Assembly: GCA_002842145.1 (NCBI GenBank)
Contig: PHCF01000012.1
Location: forward strand, 1 to 47,705
Length of the DNA stretch: 47,705 nucleotides
Source: Betaproteobacteria bacterium HGW-Betaproteobacteria-6
Lineage (GTDB): Bacteria; Pseudomonadota; Gammaproteobacteria; Burkholderiales; Rhodocyclaceae
Direction of reading: 5' to 3'
Below the pieces are notes generated by a model. It was not told the DNA's origin. It saw nothing but the letters and a program-made list of their open reading frames with translations, and did no database searches. A program made the translations under genes and the position numbers. Positions 25,633 to 34,594 of this stretch are shown here, piece after piece. Every line of letters starts with the position of its first letter. Position 1 is the stretch's first letter.

Positions 25633-28179
25633 TTACTCAGCGGCGCACTCGTCTAGATATTCGCGCGCGTTCGGTAAGCTTGTAAGGGCTTTCTGCAATT
25701 CTTCGCGGATCGCGTCGCTATCAGCGTCGAGCCACTTGTCTTTATTCCTGACAATCGACAATCGCACCATATTTCCAGCAATCCGTTTTGGCGTACCCAT
25801 CGCAACAATCCCGAATTGCTCAAGGGTCCGCCTGTGCCCCGCGTTAAGCGATGCGCCGGCCGATGGTTCGCAACCTGTCAGGATAAAAAACAAATCGCTG
25901 GCGGTGATAAGGTCACTTGGCCAGTGCGCTGACAGCATTTCGCACCATGCCGCCGTCGGGGTCTGGCTGGCCTTTGCCGCTGCCTGCTTGGCGCCTGTCT
26001 GCTTGGCGTGCGCGCCTGGGTTGAATCCTGATATGTCTCGGTCGACCAACACCTTTGCCACGGCCGCGATAAATTGCGGGTCATTGAGCGCGGCATATAG
26101 CCCGACGTAATAGGCCGGCGGCTTGGGTAGCGCCTCGGTCGCCACAACCTCAATACGGCGGTCGGTTTTCTCCATCGGAATGGCGCTTAGGTGTTGGCTA
26201 AACATGAGCCATCGGCACGCGTTGAACTCGACGGACTGCCGGCCGTACTTGGGGTTCACAAGGCGGTGTTCTTCCGTGATGATGGATTTCAGCTTTTCGG
26301 AATGTTCCCATTGCGAATCGCGCCCACCCTCCCGAATCTCGTCAACGATCGCCAACACCTTGCGCGATAGTTGGCCGTTGAATCCAGAACTCATAACGCC
26401 GACCAGATCAAGGTTTGCGGCAACAGAACCCGCCCACACTCGGGTCAACACGGACGCCAGCCAGTTGCGCCCCATGCCGAAATTCTTCGCAATATGTAGC
26501 CATGAGGTATGTGGCAACTCGCCGGGGTTCTGCTCGATATGTGCCAGCCAGTCGAGGAAGCGGCCGGCGTCGGCGCCGAACAGGTAAGTAATGTGGTCAA
26601 GGAATAGGCCGGCCGCCGTGGTGTCGTTGACCGTGGTGGTGCGGTCAAAGGGCTTCCAACTGTTGAGCGCGCGGCGCCCTTGGGGGTCGTTGAGCATGAG
26701 CGGACCACCGGCCTTGAACGTCCGGCAAACGGCGGTTTTGCGTCGGGGAGAGGCAGTCCACAATCTGCTTACCGGCGTTTCACGGTCAGGCATGGCCGCC
26801 TTGCTGCCGTCGGGTCGGGTCTTTGGGGGTTGTGGTGCCATTTCAGTCGACGCGGCGTAGGTGGTCGCCCAATCGTTCAAGGCTAGGTCATAGTGTGGGG
26901 CGAATATATCCGCCACCCGCGAACCGTCGGAGAGGAAAACAAAGCGGTTAACGGCGGTTTCCAGGCTGATAACTTCGGCCGTCGGGATGGTGTGTTCACC
27001 TTCGCCGATACGGGCGTTTTCGGCCTTCAGATGCTCCCGGCGTTCTTGTTCTAGGGCGTCGCGCCCGCTCGTGAATTTGGCCTTTTCGATTGCTGCCGCG
27101 GCTTGTTTCTTCGCCAGGATGGCCCCCGGCGAAACGTGGTTATATTCCTCGTCGGAAACGTCGAGAACATCAAAACCGTGCAGATCGTAACCAATCAGGC
27201 GCTTGAATTCCTGGGTGTCAATGTGCATGCAGTGTTCATGCTTGCAATCAAACCCCCCGTCAGGGTGCCCGTTAGTGCCCGCGCGTAGCCAGGTTGTTGC
27301 GCTTTCGCCGGTGTCGGTGGTGTGCTGTCCCGCGTTGGGGCATTCAACGTAGACTTTCCGGCCGTCGTGGGATTCTCCGTAAATCGGCCAGTTACCCGCG
27401 GCCATGTAGTCGAGGACGGTATCGTTGACGCCATCAATATCGCCGGCCGCCAATGCCCGCGGGGTGTGTCCCGGTGCCTGCGTCCGCGCCGCCTCGATTT
27501 CATCGTGCCAGGCGGTCAACGGGTCAAATAGCGCGCCGCTGCGCATGTGGTGCGATTCGTAAAACTCGCCGCGGTTTGGCAGATAGCAAAGCTGTCCACA
27601 ACCCTCGGATTTCCGGTCTGGGGTGAACCCAAGGGCTTCTAATTTGTCGTTGAATACTCGTTGGCAGAGCAACCAATCAGCACCGGATAACGGGAGGGCC
27701 AAGGGGATAAAAACGCGACCTTTCTGGTAGTCATGGCGCGAAGAACGAGAGGCGTACACCTCGAAATCGTGCAGGTCGACAATATCGTCTAGTACCGCGT
27801 CTGCTACTTCTGCCAGCGGACGCGGGTCTTTGTCCAAGTCCGCCCACAATATCCAGAATTCGCCGTTGTCCTGTTGTTCGTCGAAAGTACGCGACGGCAG
27901 AGTAGACGGGATAAACCAACGGCTGTTCTCCTTTGGCACGCTTGGCGGGGCATCAACCATCGCCCGAATATCTGCCAACGTTACGGCAAGATATGGTTTG
28001 CGCTTCTTTGCCCCGGGTTCGTTTGAGTGATATTGGCCGAGGCCGGAAACAAAACGTTCGGTATTTTGCAGGCCTATATTCGCGGGTACGGTTTGGGGTA
28101 GAGTTGTTTCGCTCTCTTTATTTTTGCCCGTTTCATTAACCCCGGCCGCCAATCCGGGGTTTTCTTTTGTGGGGTTCAT
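25633..28179 (-). CDS. Primase-helicase (AEP-like N-terminus, helicase C-terminus)
   Basis: An 848-residue replication protein. About 100-225 looks like an archaeo-eukaryotic primase core: metal site WADLDKD, S-R-H in ASRSSRHDYQKGRVF, and GCGQLCYLPNRGEF. A zinc-ribbon-like stretch follows (VECPNAGQHTT to FDCKHEHCMH, about 285-325). The C-terminal half is a DUF5906-type helicase: the Walker A position reads NFGMGRNW (no typical GKS/T), Walker B is VLAIVDEIREGG, and a sensor-like RWLMFSQH follows. It would prime and unwind the element's DNA at its own origin. The start overlaps the AlpA-like gene stop (ATGA). Confidence 0.82.
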   Translation of the reverse strand: MNPTKENPGLAAGVNETGKNKESETTLPQTVPANIGLQNTERFVSGLGQYHSNEPGAKKRKPYLAVTLADIRAMVDAPPSVPKENSRWFIPSTLPSRTFDEQQDNGEFWILWADLDKDPRPLAEVADAVLDDIVDLHDFEVYASRSSRHDYQKGRVFIPLALPLSGADWLLCQRVFNDKLEALGFTPDRKSEGCGQLCYLPNRGEFYESHHMRSGALFDPLTAWHDEIEAARTQAPGHTPRALAAGDIDGVNDTVLDYMAAGNWPIYGESHDGRKVYVECPNAGQHTTDTGESATTWLRAGTNGHPDGGFDCKHEHCMHIDTQEFKRLIGYDLHGFDVLDVSDEEYNHVSPGAILAKKQAAAAIEKAKFTSGRDALEQERREHLKAENARIGEGEHTIPTAEVISLETAVNRFVFLSDGSRVADIFAPHYDLALNDWATTYAASTEMAPQPPKTRPDGSKAAMPDRETPVSRLWTASPRRKTAVCRTFKAGGPLMLNDPQGRRALNSWKPFDRTTTVNDTTAAGLFLDHITYLFGADAGRFLDWLAHIEQNPGELPHTSWLHIAKNFGMGRNWLASVLTRVWAGSVAANLDLVGVMSSGFNGQLSRKVLAIVDEIREGGRDSQWEHSEKLKSIITEEHRLVNPKYGRQSVEFNACRWLMFSQHLSAIPMEKTDRRIEVVATEALPKPPAYYVGLYAALNDPQFIAAVAKVLVDRDISGFNPGAHAKQTGAKQAAAKASQTPTAAWCEMLSAHWPSDLITASDLFFILTGCEPSAGASLNAGHRRTLEQFGIVAMGTPKRIAGNMVRLSIVRNKDKWLDADSDAIREELQKALTSLPNAREYLDECAAE

Positions 28180-28409
28180 GGCCGGGCAACCCCCCTGCGG
28201 GTACTCGGCCGGCACTTGTAGCCGTCGTCAACTTCCTTGCCGAGAATCCAGTCGAGAAGGTCTTTTTCGGTGGTGACTAGAACGCGGGGTGTAGGCGCGT
28301 ACAACTTCGGGCAATCGCCATCGGCGCGCCGGGCTTGCAGGGTTTGGTTTGAAACGTCGAGAATTGCGGCCACGCCTTCGGGCCAGCGGATGATATTCAA
28401 TGCGGACAT
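28176..28409 (-). CDS. AlpA/excisionase-like DNA-binding protein
   Basis: A 77-residue protein with a short winged helix-turn-helix (WPEGVAAILDVSNQTLQARRADGDCPKLYAPTPRVLVTTEKDLLDWI) of the AlpA/MerR-like type used by prophages and satellites to control integrase or to assist excision. GGAGA eight bases before ATG 28409 fixes the start. It is translationally coupled to the primase and lies downstream of the integrase on the same strand. The 250 bases between it and the integrase gene hold a small hairpin (28561-28585) and no gene. Confidence 0.72.
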   Translation of the reverse strand: MSALNIIRWPEGVAAILDVSNQTLQARRADGDCPKLYAPTPRVLVTTEKDLLDWILGKEVDDGYKCRPSTRRGVARP

Positions 28410-28659
28410 GCTCGGAATCTCCGATATGCCACGCCGACAGACGTAAAAAAGGCGGTCGTGGCTATTAACCACACCGCCTACCCATCCGCTTGGGTCAAAC
28501 TATCTAACAGATCACGCAATTTCCAACGGGGGTGTAATCGTTGGGTTATCGCATGAAACGGCACCTCTGCCCGTAGGGAAGGTGCTAGCCTCTAATTTAG
28601 TTCGCATCGGCCAGCGAATTTGTCAGCACTATATACCGTGATTTAATGACGCTCAACTG

Positions 28660-29685
28660 CTAAATATAGCTCTTTAGCGCCTGTTCAAGTTTTTCTAGTG
28701 CCGACCTGATAGCCGGCATGTTGTCGTGGCGTTGGTAGACTTGTACCAATCTACCGGGAGAGTGGTTTAAAACCGTTTCCACATCCTCAACCGACACACC
28801 GGCAGACCGCATCAAGGTTGCCCCCGTTCTTCTGAGGTCGTGCGGCCTCCAAGTTACCCCTACGTCCTCAGACAACCAGCGGTTAATTGTGGCGTAGTGC
28901 ACGCGTGACCATCCGCCGGCGATCTGTTGCTTTGCTAAATTGGTAAGCCACAAAGAATGCGGCTTGCCGTTTTTGGTAATGGGCAGTGTCCATAGGTTGC
29001 CGTCGATCTGGTCGTCGTCGATCTGCATGGCCTCTCCGACACGTGCTGCGGTCGTTAAGCATAGGCGCATGAGGGGCCACCACTTACCCTCCCCCCTCAG
29101 CACGAATTTAATCTCGTCATCCGTCAACACCCGGTCACGCGCCCCTGCGTCAGCAAGGCCAATACCACCAGCGGTTACCGGTGAAAGAATGTCACCCGCG
29201 ATTAATTCGTGTAGCGCGGCCCATTTGGTAAATTTTTTGTACATGACCAATTGCTTGCGGGCGGCACTAGGCGATGTGGCGGCCTTCTTCGTAACCAAAT
29301 CGACAAGCTGGGCACGGGTGATGCGGTGTAATGGTGTCGAGTACAGACCAGCGGCGTCCCGCGTGAAACTTGCCGCGTATTTTGTCGTATCGCCTCGATA
29401 GCGCGCTTCGAGCATATCCTCGATAAACCGCCCCGCTGCCTCGCCAAAGCGGATGCGTTCGGCCAGCACCTTGGTTGGTGCCAGGGCTGCCGCTCTTGCC
29501 CGTTGAATTGACCATTGCGGCCAATCCCCCACGGTGGTGCTGGTCATCTTGTCACCGACCCGCCTGCGTATAATGAACGTTTTTCTGCCAGTCGTTCTAA
29601 TGCGCAGGTATAGGCAATCGCCAAGGCCGACGAGTTGATCCTTCCCCGGTGCGGGCAGTCGCTTTAGCTGGGTTTCAGTGAGCAT
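28660..29685 (-). CDS. int: Tyrosine-type phage integrase
   Basis: A 341-residue integrase with a DUF4102-like N-terminal arm-binding domain (about 1-85; GLGDCLYLRIRTTGRKTFIIRRRVGDK), a core-binding domain and a catalytic domain. Catalytic residues visible are Arg in TTAARVGEAM, Lys in ITKNGKPH, His-x-x-Arg in RPHDLRRTGATLM, His in LNHSPG and the nucleophile Tyr in LVQVYQRH. It sits beside attR, as usual. ATG 29685 (MLTETQLKRL) is preferred over an upstream ATG at 29724. It would recombine the 17-bp core in the methyltransferase gene with attP. Confidence 0.93.
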   Translation of the reverse strand: MLTETQLKRLPAPGKDQLVGLGDCLYLRIRTTGRKTFIIRRRVGDKMTSTTVGDWPQWSIQRARAAALAPTKVLAERIRFGEAAGRFIEDMLEARYRGDTTKYAASFTRDAAGLYSTPLHRITRAQLVDLVTKKAATSPSAARKQLVMYKKFTKWAALHELIAGDILSPVTAGGIGLADAGARDRVLTDDEIKFVLRGEGKWWPLMRLCLTTAARVGEAMQIDDDQIDGNLWTLPITKNGKPHSLWLTNLAKQQIAGGWSRVHYATINRWLSEDVGVTWRPHDLRRTGATLMRSAGVSVEDVETVLNHSPGRLVQVYQRHDNMPAIRSALEKLEQALKSYI

Positions 29686-29802
29686 ATTTGGGTGTACTTT
29701 CCGGGTGCACTTAGTGCACACCATGATATACCTGAATAGTTCTAAACAATATCTAACTTAATGATTATTCAAGAAATGACCATCGAACACCCTACCATTA
29801 AG

Positions 29803-29819
29803 TTCAATATCGAAGAACT
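29803..29819 (+). repeat. attR core of element 1
   Basis: TTCAATATCGAAGAACT, identical to 15677-15693. Bases 29803-29841 continue in frame as FNIEELAPRFTY and stop, the displaced native 3' end of the methyltransferase gene. Confidence 0.88.
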
Positions 29820-29847
29820 TGCTCCACGTTTCACGTACTAAGTCGCC

Positions 29848-31740
29848 ATGACTCGAATTCAACACCCTCTCGAACTCCTGGCGCCAGCCAAGAACGCCGA
29901 TTTCGGCATCGAAGCCATCAAGCACGGGGCCGACGCCGTCTACATCGGCGGCCCGGCTTTCGGCGCTCGTTACGGCGCTGGCAACGATGTCGCCGAAATC
30001 AAACGGCTGTGCGATTTTGCCCATCGCTACCGGGCCAAGGTCTTTGTCGCCCTCAACACCATCCTGCGCGATGACGAGCTCGAAGACAGTCGCCAACTGG
30101 CCTGGCAACTTTACGAAGCCGGGGCCGATGCGCTGATCATCCAGGACATGGGTCTGCTGGAAATGGAACTGCCGCCCATCCAGCTCCACGCCAGCACGCA
30201 GACCGACAATCGCAACGCCGACAAGGTCAAGTTTCTCGAAGATGTCGGCTTCTCGCAGGTCGTTCTGGCGCGCGAATGCAGCTTAAACGAAATTATCAAG
30301 ATTGCTTCGCAAACCAATGTTTCATTGGAATATTTTGTTCACGGCGCACTGTGCGTTGCGTTCAGCGGCCAGTGTTACATCAGCCAGGCCCACACCGGCC
30401 GCAGCGCCAACCGCGGCGAGTGTTCGCAGGCCTGCCGCCTGCCCTACACGCTGGTCGACGACAAGGGTAAAACCATCACCGAGAACCAGCATCTGCTGTC
30501 GATGAAGGACAACAACCAGACCGCCAACATGCTCGAACTGGCCCGTGCCGGCGTCTGCTCCTTCAAGATCGAAGGGCGGCTCAAGGACCTCAGCTACGTC
30601 AAGAACATCACCGCGCACTACCGTGGCCTGCTCGACGAGATCATCGCCAACCACCCCGAATTCACCCGCGCCTCGAGCGGCCGCAGCACCTATACCTTCA
30701 CGCCGCAGCCGGACAAGACCTTCAACCGCGGCTACACCGATTATTTTGCCAACGACCGCCAGGACGACATCGGTGCCTTCGATTCGCCCAGTTTCGTCGG
30801 CGAGCTGATCGGCGAAGTCGTCGACATCGGCGACGGCTGCTTCACCGTCAATGCCGAAAAGCCCTTCAACAACGGCGATGGCGTGTGTTTCTACGACGCC
30901 CACGGCGAAGTCGTCGGCATGCGCATCAACCGCGCCGACGGCAAAACCCTGTTCCCGGCCGAAATGCCGGAAGAACTGACCGCCGGCGCCACCCTCTTCC
31001 GCAACCGCGACCAGGAGTTCGAGCGTTCGCTGGAAAAGGAATCGGCCGACCGCCGCATTTCGGTCAAACCGGTGCTGACCGAGACCGAAGACGGCTTCAC
31101 CCTGACCCTGACTGACGAAGATGGTGTGACTGCCACGGTCAACCGGAAAAACGGGCCAAAATCGGAATGGCAACTGGCCCAGAACCCCGAAGCCGCGATG
31201 GCCAAGCTCAAGGAAAACCTCGGCAAATTCGGCAACACGATGTTCGTGGCAGAGCCGGTCGAGCTCAAGTTGAGCCAGCCGTGGTTCATGCCGGTCAGCG
31301 CCATCAACGCCCTACGCCGCGAAGCGACCGAACAGCTCGAAGCCGCCCGCCTCGCCAGCCACCCGCGCCCGCCACGCGCCACGCCGGCCGCCAACCCGGA
31401 GCCCTATCCGCAGGAAGAACTGACCTATCTCGGCAACGTCTTCAACGCAAAGGCCCGCCAGTTCTACGAAAAACACGGCGTCAAGCTGATCGAGGAAGCC
31501 TACGAGGCCGGCAACGAAAAAGGCATGGTCTCGCTCATGATCACCCGCCACTGCCTGCGCTACAGCTTCAACCTGTGCCCGAAGGAAGTGAAACACCTCA
31601 AGCCGGACCCGATGACGCTCATCAACGGCAACGAGAAGCTGATTCTCAAATTCGACTGCAAAGCCTGCGAAATGCACGTCGTCGGCAAGATGAAGAAAGG
31701 CGTCACCCTCAACCTCGGCAGCATCCGCCCCGCCGCCTGA
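29848..31740 (+). CDS. rlhA: 23S rRNA 5-hydroxycytidine synthase RlhA (U32 family)
   Basis: A 630-residue U32-family protein matching E. coli RlhA along its length, including the extra C-terminal region absent from shorter U32 proteins. Visible landmarks are HGADAVYIGGPAFGAR, ALNTILRDDEL, QLHASTQTDNRN, the U32 signature FVHGALCVAFSGQCYISQAHTGRSANRGECSQACR, and FKIEGRLKDLSYVKNITAHYR. RlhA hydroxylates C2501 of 23S rRNA. The conserved cysteines probably bind an iron-sulfur cluster. The displaced methyltransferase stop is only 6 bases upstream, so the two formed an operon before element 1 inserted. Confidence 0.9.
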   Translation: MTRIQHPLELLAPAKNADFGIEAIKHGADAVYIGGPAFGARYGAGNDVAEIKRLCDFAHRYRAKVFVALNTILRDDELEDSRQLAWQLYEAGADALIIQDMGLLEMELPPIQLHASTQTDNRNADKVKFLEDVGFSQVVLARECSLNEIIKIASQTNVSLEYFVHGALCVAFSGQCYISQAHTGRSANRGECSQACRLPYTLVDDKGKTITENQHLLSMKDNNQTANMLELARAGVCSFKIEGRLKDLSYVKNITAHYRGLLDEIIANHPEFTRASSGRSTYTFTPQPDKTFNRGYTDYFANDRQDDIGAFDSPSFVGELIGEVVDIGDGCFTVNAEKPFNNGDGVCFYDAHGEVVGMRINRADGKTLFPAEMPEELTAGATLFRNRDQEFERSLEKESADRRISVKPVLTETEDGFTLTLTDEDGVTATVNRKNGPKSEWQLAQNPEAAMAKLKENLGKFGNTMFVAEPVELKLSQPWFMPVSAINALRREATEQLEAARLASHPRPPRATPAANPEPYPQEELTYLGNVFNAKARQFYEKHGVKLIEEAYEAGNEKGMVSLMITRHCLRYSFNLCPKEVKHLKPDPMTLINGNEKLILKFDCKACEMHVVGKMKKGVTLNLGSIRPAA

Positions 31741-31760
31741 CCTCCCGCCAGGCTGGCCGT

Positions 31761-32471
31761 TCAGGCCGGCCTGCGGAGCAGATCGACGCGCTGCGGATTG
31801 AGGAAGGTGGCGCCGTCCGGCCCCATGAAGGACTCGAACTTTTCCTGCACCTGCCGGTAGAGTTCCGGGGCGAGCCGGTGATCGGTGTGCGTAACCTGGA
31901 TCATCCGGCTATCGAACTGGGCAAAACTCTCGAAATAGCTGCGCGTGTTGAAGAACATCTGCTTGTCGAGATTCAGGCTGCCAGAAGCCACCGCCTTGCA
32001 GATCGCCGCGAAGGCCGCCTCGCGGACCAGTTGCTCGTTGTGGAACAAGCGAAAGACCTCGTTCAGATCACCCGCAAAGACCGGTTCGGAAATCCACGCC
32101 AGACCGCCCGGTTTGAGCACACGGGCAATCTCGGCCAGGGCACGATCCATGTCGGCCACCGGCACATGGTGCAGCGACTTGAACATCAGGACGATGTCGA
32201 CACTGGCGTCATCGACCGGAATCGCCTCGGCACCGCCGTGGCTGAAACGCACCGTGGGCAGATCGGTGATTTCCAGATTGCGCGCATGCTGGATGGTGTC
32301 GACTTCAAGGGCGACGATTTCCCGCGGCCGCCCCGTTTCCGCCAGCGTCCGCGTCTTTTCAGCCTTGCCGCAACCGAGTTCGAGCACACGCGCGCCATCG
32401 AACGGCAGTTCGTCGAGCAACAGCTTCATTTCATTGCACAGCGTGGTCTGGGCGGGATCAGCGATTTTCAT
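31761..32471 (-). CDS. Class I SAM-dependent methyltransferase
   Basis: A 236-residue methyltransferase of the Methyltransf_11/25 type. Motif I is VLELGCGKAEKTRTLAETG (about 35-53), the acidic residue after strand 2 is in IVALEVDTIQ, and motif IV/post-I regions read VDIVLMFKSLHHVPVADMDRALAEIARVLKPGGLAWIS. The substrate is not evident. It is convergent with rlhA (21 bases apart) and divergent from the zinc-ribbon gene. Length is normal for a stand-alone enzyme. Confidence 0.85.
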   Translation of the reverse strand: MKIADPAQTTLCNEMKLLLDELPFDGARVLELGCGKAEKTRTLAETGRPREIVALEVDTIQHARNLEITDLPTVRFSHGGAEAIPVDDASVDIVLMFKSLHHVPVADMDRALAEIARVLKPGGLAWISEPVFAGDLNEVFRLFHNEQLVREAAFAAICKAVASGSLNLDKQMFFNTRSYFESFAQFDSRMIQVTHTDHRLAPELYRQVQEKFESFMGPDGATFLNPQRVDLLRRPA

Positions 32472-32587
32472 GGCACATCCGGAAAATTGAGTGGAGCTCG
32501 AATTTTAGCGGATGCTGATGCAGGAAGGCGCGCCAGCACGCCCAAAGCCCGGCTATAGTCTCGCCTGTTGCCCGGTACCCGATTGCC

Positions 32588-33307
32588 ATGAAACCCACGC
32601 CCTGCCCCTCCTGCCAGCAGCCGATGGTCAAGAAGACCTTCGAGCGCCTGTTGCATGGCACCGTCGTCCTTGATCTCTGTTTCAACTGCCAGGGCATCTG
32701 GTTCGACGAGTTTGAAAGCGTGCAGATCACCCCGGGCGGCACCATCAAACTGTTCGAACTGCTGCATGAACACCACGACGATCAACGCACGCCCCTGCGC
32801 GACCCGCTGAAATGCCCGCGCTGCAGTGAAAAGCTGCTGCATGGCCTCGATGTGGCCAAACACGGCGGCCAGTTCAACTACCACCGCTGCCTGCAAAAAC
32901 ACGGCCGTTTCACCACCTTCGCCCAGTTCATGATCGAGAAAGGCTTCGTCCGCCAGCTCAACCTCGCCGAAATCAACGAACTCTCGGCCAAGGTCGGCAT
33001 CATTCGATGCATGGGCTGCGGCGCCCCGGTCGATATCCGCCGCGACCACGCCTGCGGCCACTGCCGGGCGCCGATCACCATCCTCGACCCGTCCGCCGTC
33101 GAACAGGCGCTCAGCCGCTACCAGCACGCCGAAGTCCGCCGCACAACGCGCGACGTCGAAGCGCTCGGCGACGCCATCGTGATGCGCGAACGCGAAAAAT
33201 CGCGCCAGAAACGCCTAGGGAATGAGCCGGAAAGCGCCGGCATAACCGACGCGATCGACCTGCTGACAGCCGGCGCCGAGTTTGTCTGGACGCTGATCAG
33301 GCGCTAG
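32588..33307 (+). CDS. TFIIB-type zinc-ribbon protein
   Basis: A 239-residue protein with several Cys pairs. The first zf-TFIIB ribbon is CPSCQQPM to LCFNCQGIWFDEFE (about 6-43). A second begins CPRCSEKLLHG (about 77-87), and a third is CMGCGAPVDIRRDHACGHCRAPI (about 141-163). Such proteins bind zinc and are of unknown role. The C-terminus is basic and helical (VMREREKSRQKRLG). No membrane segment. It is divergent from the methyltransferase gene and upstream of the CBS gene on the same strand. Confidence 0.78.
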   Translation: MKPTPCPSCQQPMVKKTFERLLHGTVVLDLCFNCQGIWFDEFESVQITPGGTIKLFELLHEHHDDQRTPLRDPLKCPRCSEKLLHGLDVAKHGGQFNYHRCLQKHGRFTTFAQFMIEKGFVRQLNLAEINELSAKVGIIRCMGCGAPVDIRRDHACGHCRAPITILDPSAVEQALSRYQHAEVRRTTRDVEALGDAIVMREREKSRQKRLGNEPESAGITDAIDLLTAGAEFVWTLIRR

Positions 33308-33390
33308 CCGGATTCGCTGCAACTTACCGGGGGCGTCCCTGTCCTAGCTTTCTGTTGCAACTGACTCAACCCGAAGCGAAAGGAACGAAA

Positions 33391-33825
33391 ATGCCCAACC
33401 GCCTTGTTAGTGAAGTCATCAAAGGAAGACCATTCCCCACCACCAACACCGGCACCACCGTGCGTGATGCCGCAATCATCATGAAGGAATGGCACTCCTC
33501 GGCCATTCTCATCGTGCACCAAGGCGTTCTCGCCGGAATCTGCACCGAACGCGACATCGTCTTTCGCGCGGTCGCCAACGACTGCAACCCGGCCAATACC
33601 GCAGTCAGCACCATCATGACCCGAAACCTCCAGACCGTCGGCCTCGACAAGCCTTTCGGGCACGCCCTTCACCTCATGTACGAAGGCGGATTCCGGCACA
33701 TACCCGTCGTCGATGAAGCCGGCCATCCGGTCGGCCTGCTGGCCGCCCACGACGCCCTCGATATGGACGGCCTGCAGATGGAACAGGATCTCGTCCGGCG
33801 CGAGGAAATCACCGTCATTCTCTAA
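33391..33825 (+). CDS. CBS-domain pair protein
   Basis: A 144-residue stand-alone Bateman module with two CBS domains: the first at about 10-65 (GTTVRDAAIIMKEWHSSAILIVHQGVLAGICTERDI) and the second at about 75-130 (VGLDKPFGHALHLMYEGGFRHIPVVDEAGHPVGLLAAHD). CBS pairs bind adenosyl nucleotides and sense energy state. AAGGA lies 7 bases before ATG 33391, which is preferred to the earlier in-frame ATG at 33355. The partner protein is not evident from the neighbourhood. Confidence 0.85.
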   Translation: MPNRLVSEVIKGRPFPTTNTGTTVRDAAIIMKEWHSSAILIVHQGVLAGICTERDIVFRAVANDCNPANTAVSTIMTRNLQTVGLDKPFGHALHLMYEGGFRHIPVVDEAGHPVGLLAAHDALDMDGLQMEQDLVRREEITVIL

Positions 33826-33844
33826 ACAGGCCTGGCCGGGCCGC

Positions 33845-34327
33845 TCAGGGGGCGTCTGAAGAAAGCAGCACGCGCGGTGCCAATTCGATGTTCCCCTGAT
33901 CGCCGCCCAACCAGATCACCCCATCCTGAATCGTGCATTGCAGGCGCATGCCGCGCGCCGCCAGCGAAGCCAGCGCCTTGCCCTCCTCCACGCTCAAGGA
34001 CAGCACGCGCAGATTCTTCTGCCCCGACACCTTGCCCTGCGTCTGTTGCCACCAGATTTCAGCAGTCCGCCCGCCATAACTGAGCACCATCACATGCCGC
34101 GAACGGTTGCAGGCCCGGCGAATGAGCTTCTCATCAGGCAGACCGACATCAATCCAGCGCTCGATGCTCCCGGTCGCGTCCAGATCCTGCAAGTCCGCCT
34201 CATCCTCGGTCGCCGACAAGCCGCGCCCGAAAGTCAGCGTCTCCGAGGCATTCAGCGCAAACGCCAGCAGGCGAACCATCATTCGCTCATCCGTTACGGC
34301 TTTTTCTCGACATATAACCAATGTCAA
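33845..34327 (-). pseudogene. yaeQ: Resident yaeQ, 5' end lost at the element 2 junction
   Basis: The last about 145 residues of YaeQ are intact: TDERMMVRLLAFALNASETLTFGRGLS, IDVGLPDEKLIRRACNRSRHVMVLSYGGRTAEIWW, then ASLAARGMRLQCTIQDG. YaeQ proteins have a PD-(D/E)XK nuclease-like fold and unknown biochemical role. The normal first about 35 residues (MALKxTIFK...) are missing. Upstream of TDER the sequence turns AT-rich and reads VICREKAV in place of a conserved LARHPSE-type segment. I do not find the 5' piece at the other end of the island. The island has an intact copy at 41991. Confidence 0.85.
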
Positions 34328-34594
34328 CTAACAAGACAATGACAATAACAATAAAATAATCATATAGTTACAATTACTGCTATAGCGATTAATTGCCATC
34401 GATCAATTGACACGCCCGGCACGAAATCAGCGCCCATATCGCATAAATTGCCAGTCGACGCGCAAAACCAGACTGCATCAGCTATGCCAGCTTTATGTCT
34501 TGAAAACTTTGCAATTTATCGGTTTCAGTGAGGTACTACGTTAAGCCTGGTGCAGGGGGATAACTGCGGGTGCGCGGACAACGCCGTCAAAAAG
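34328..34594. other. AT-rich left terminus of the island
   Basis: 267 bases without a gene. The first 60 are highly AT-rich (ACAAGACAATGACAATAACA and similar), as expected for recombinase-binding ends. No terminator or RNA is recognised. Confidence 0.5.

Larger units (their letters stand above)
15677..29819. mobile_element. 14.1-kb prophage-like element with tape measure, no capsid genes
   Basis: Bounded by 17-bp direct repeats, with a tyrosine integrase next to the right end. The minus strand encodes integrase, AlpA-like protein and primase-helicase at the right, then an operon from 23982 to 17228 that includes a tape measure protein and two collagen-like proteins, then three more small genes. 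Plus-strand genes for DUF4124 secreted proteins and a membrane protein lie at the left end and in the middle. Overlapping stops and starts argue against decay. I see no terminase, portal, capsid, protease, tail tube, baseplate or lysis gene. It may be a satellite using a helper phage, a remnant, or a new type of element. Confidence 0.8.

Noticed and set aside
31167..32558. A 463-codon plus-strand frame spanning the end of rlhA and the methyltransferase
   Set aside because: It overlaps rlhA in another frame and then runs antisense through a clear methyltransferase. Composition (Arg/Pro/Gln) is that of a shadow frame.
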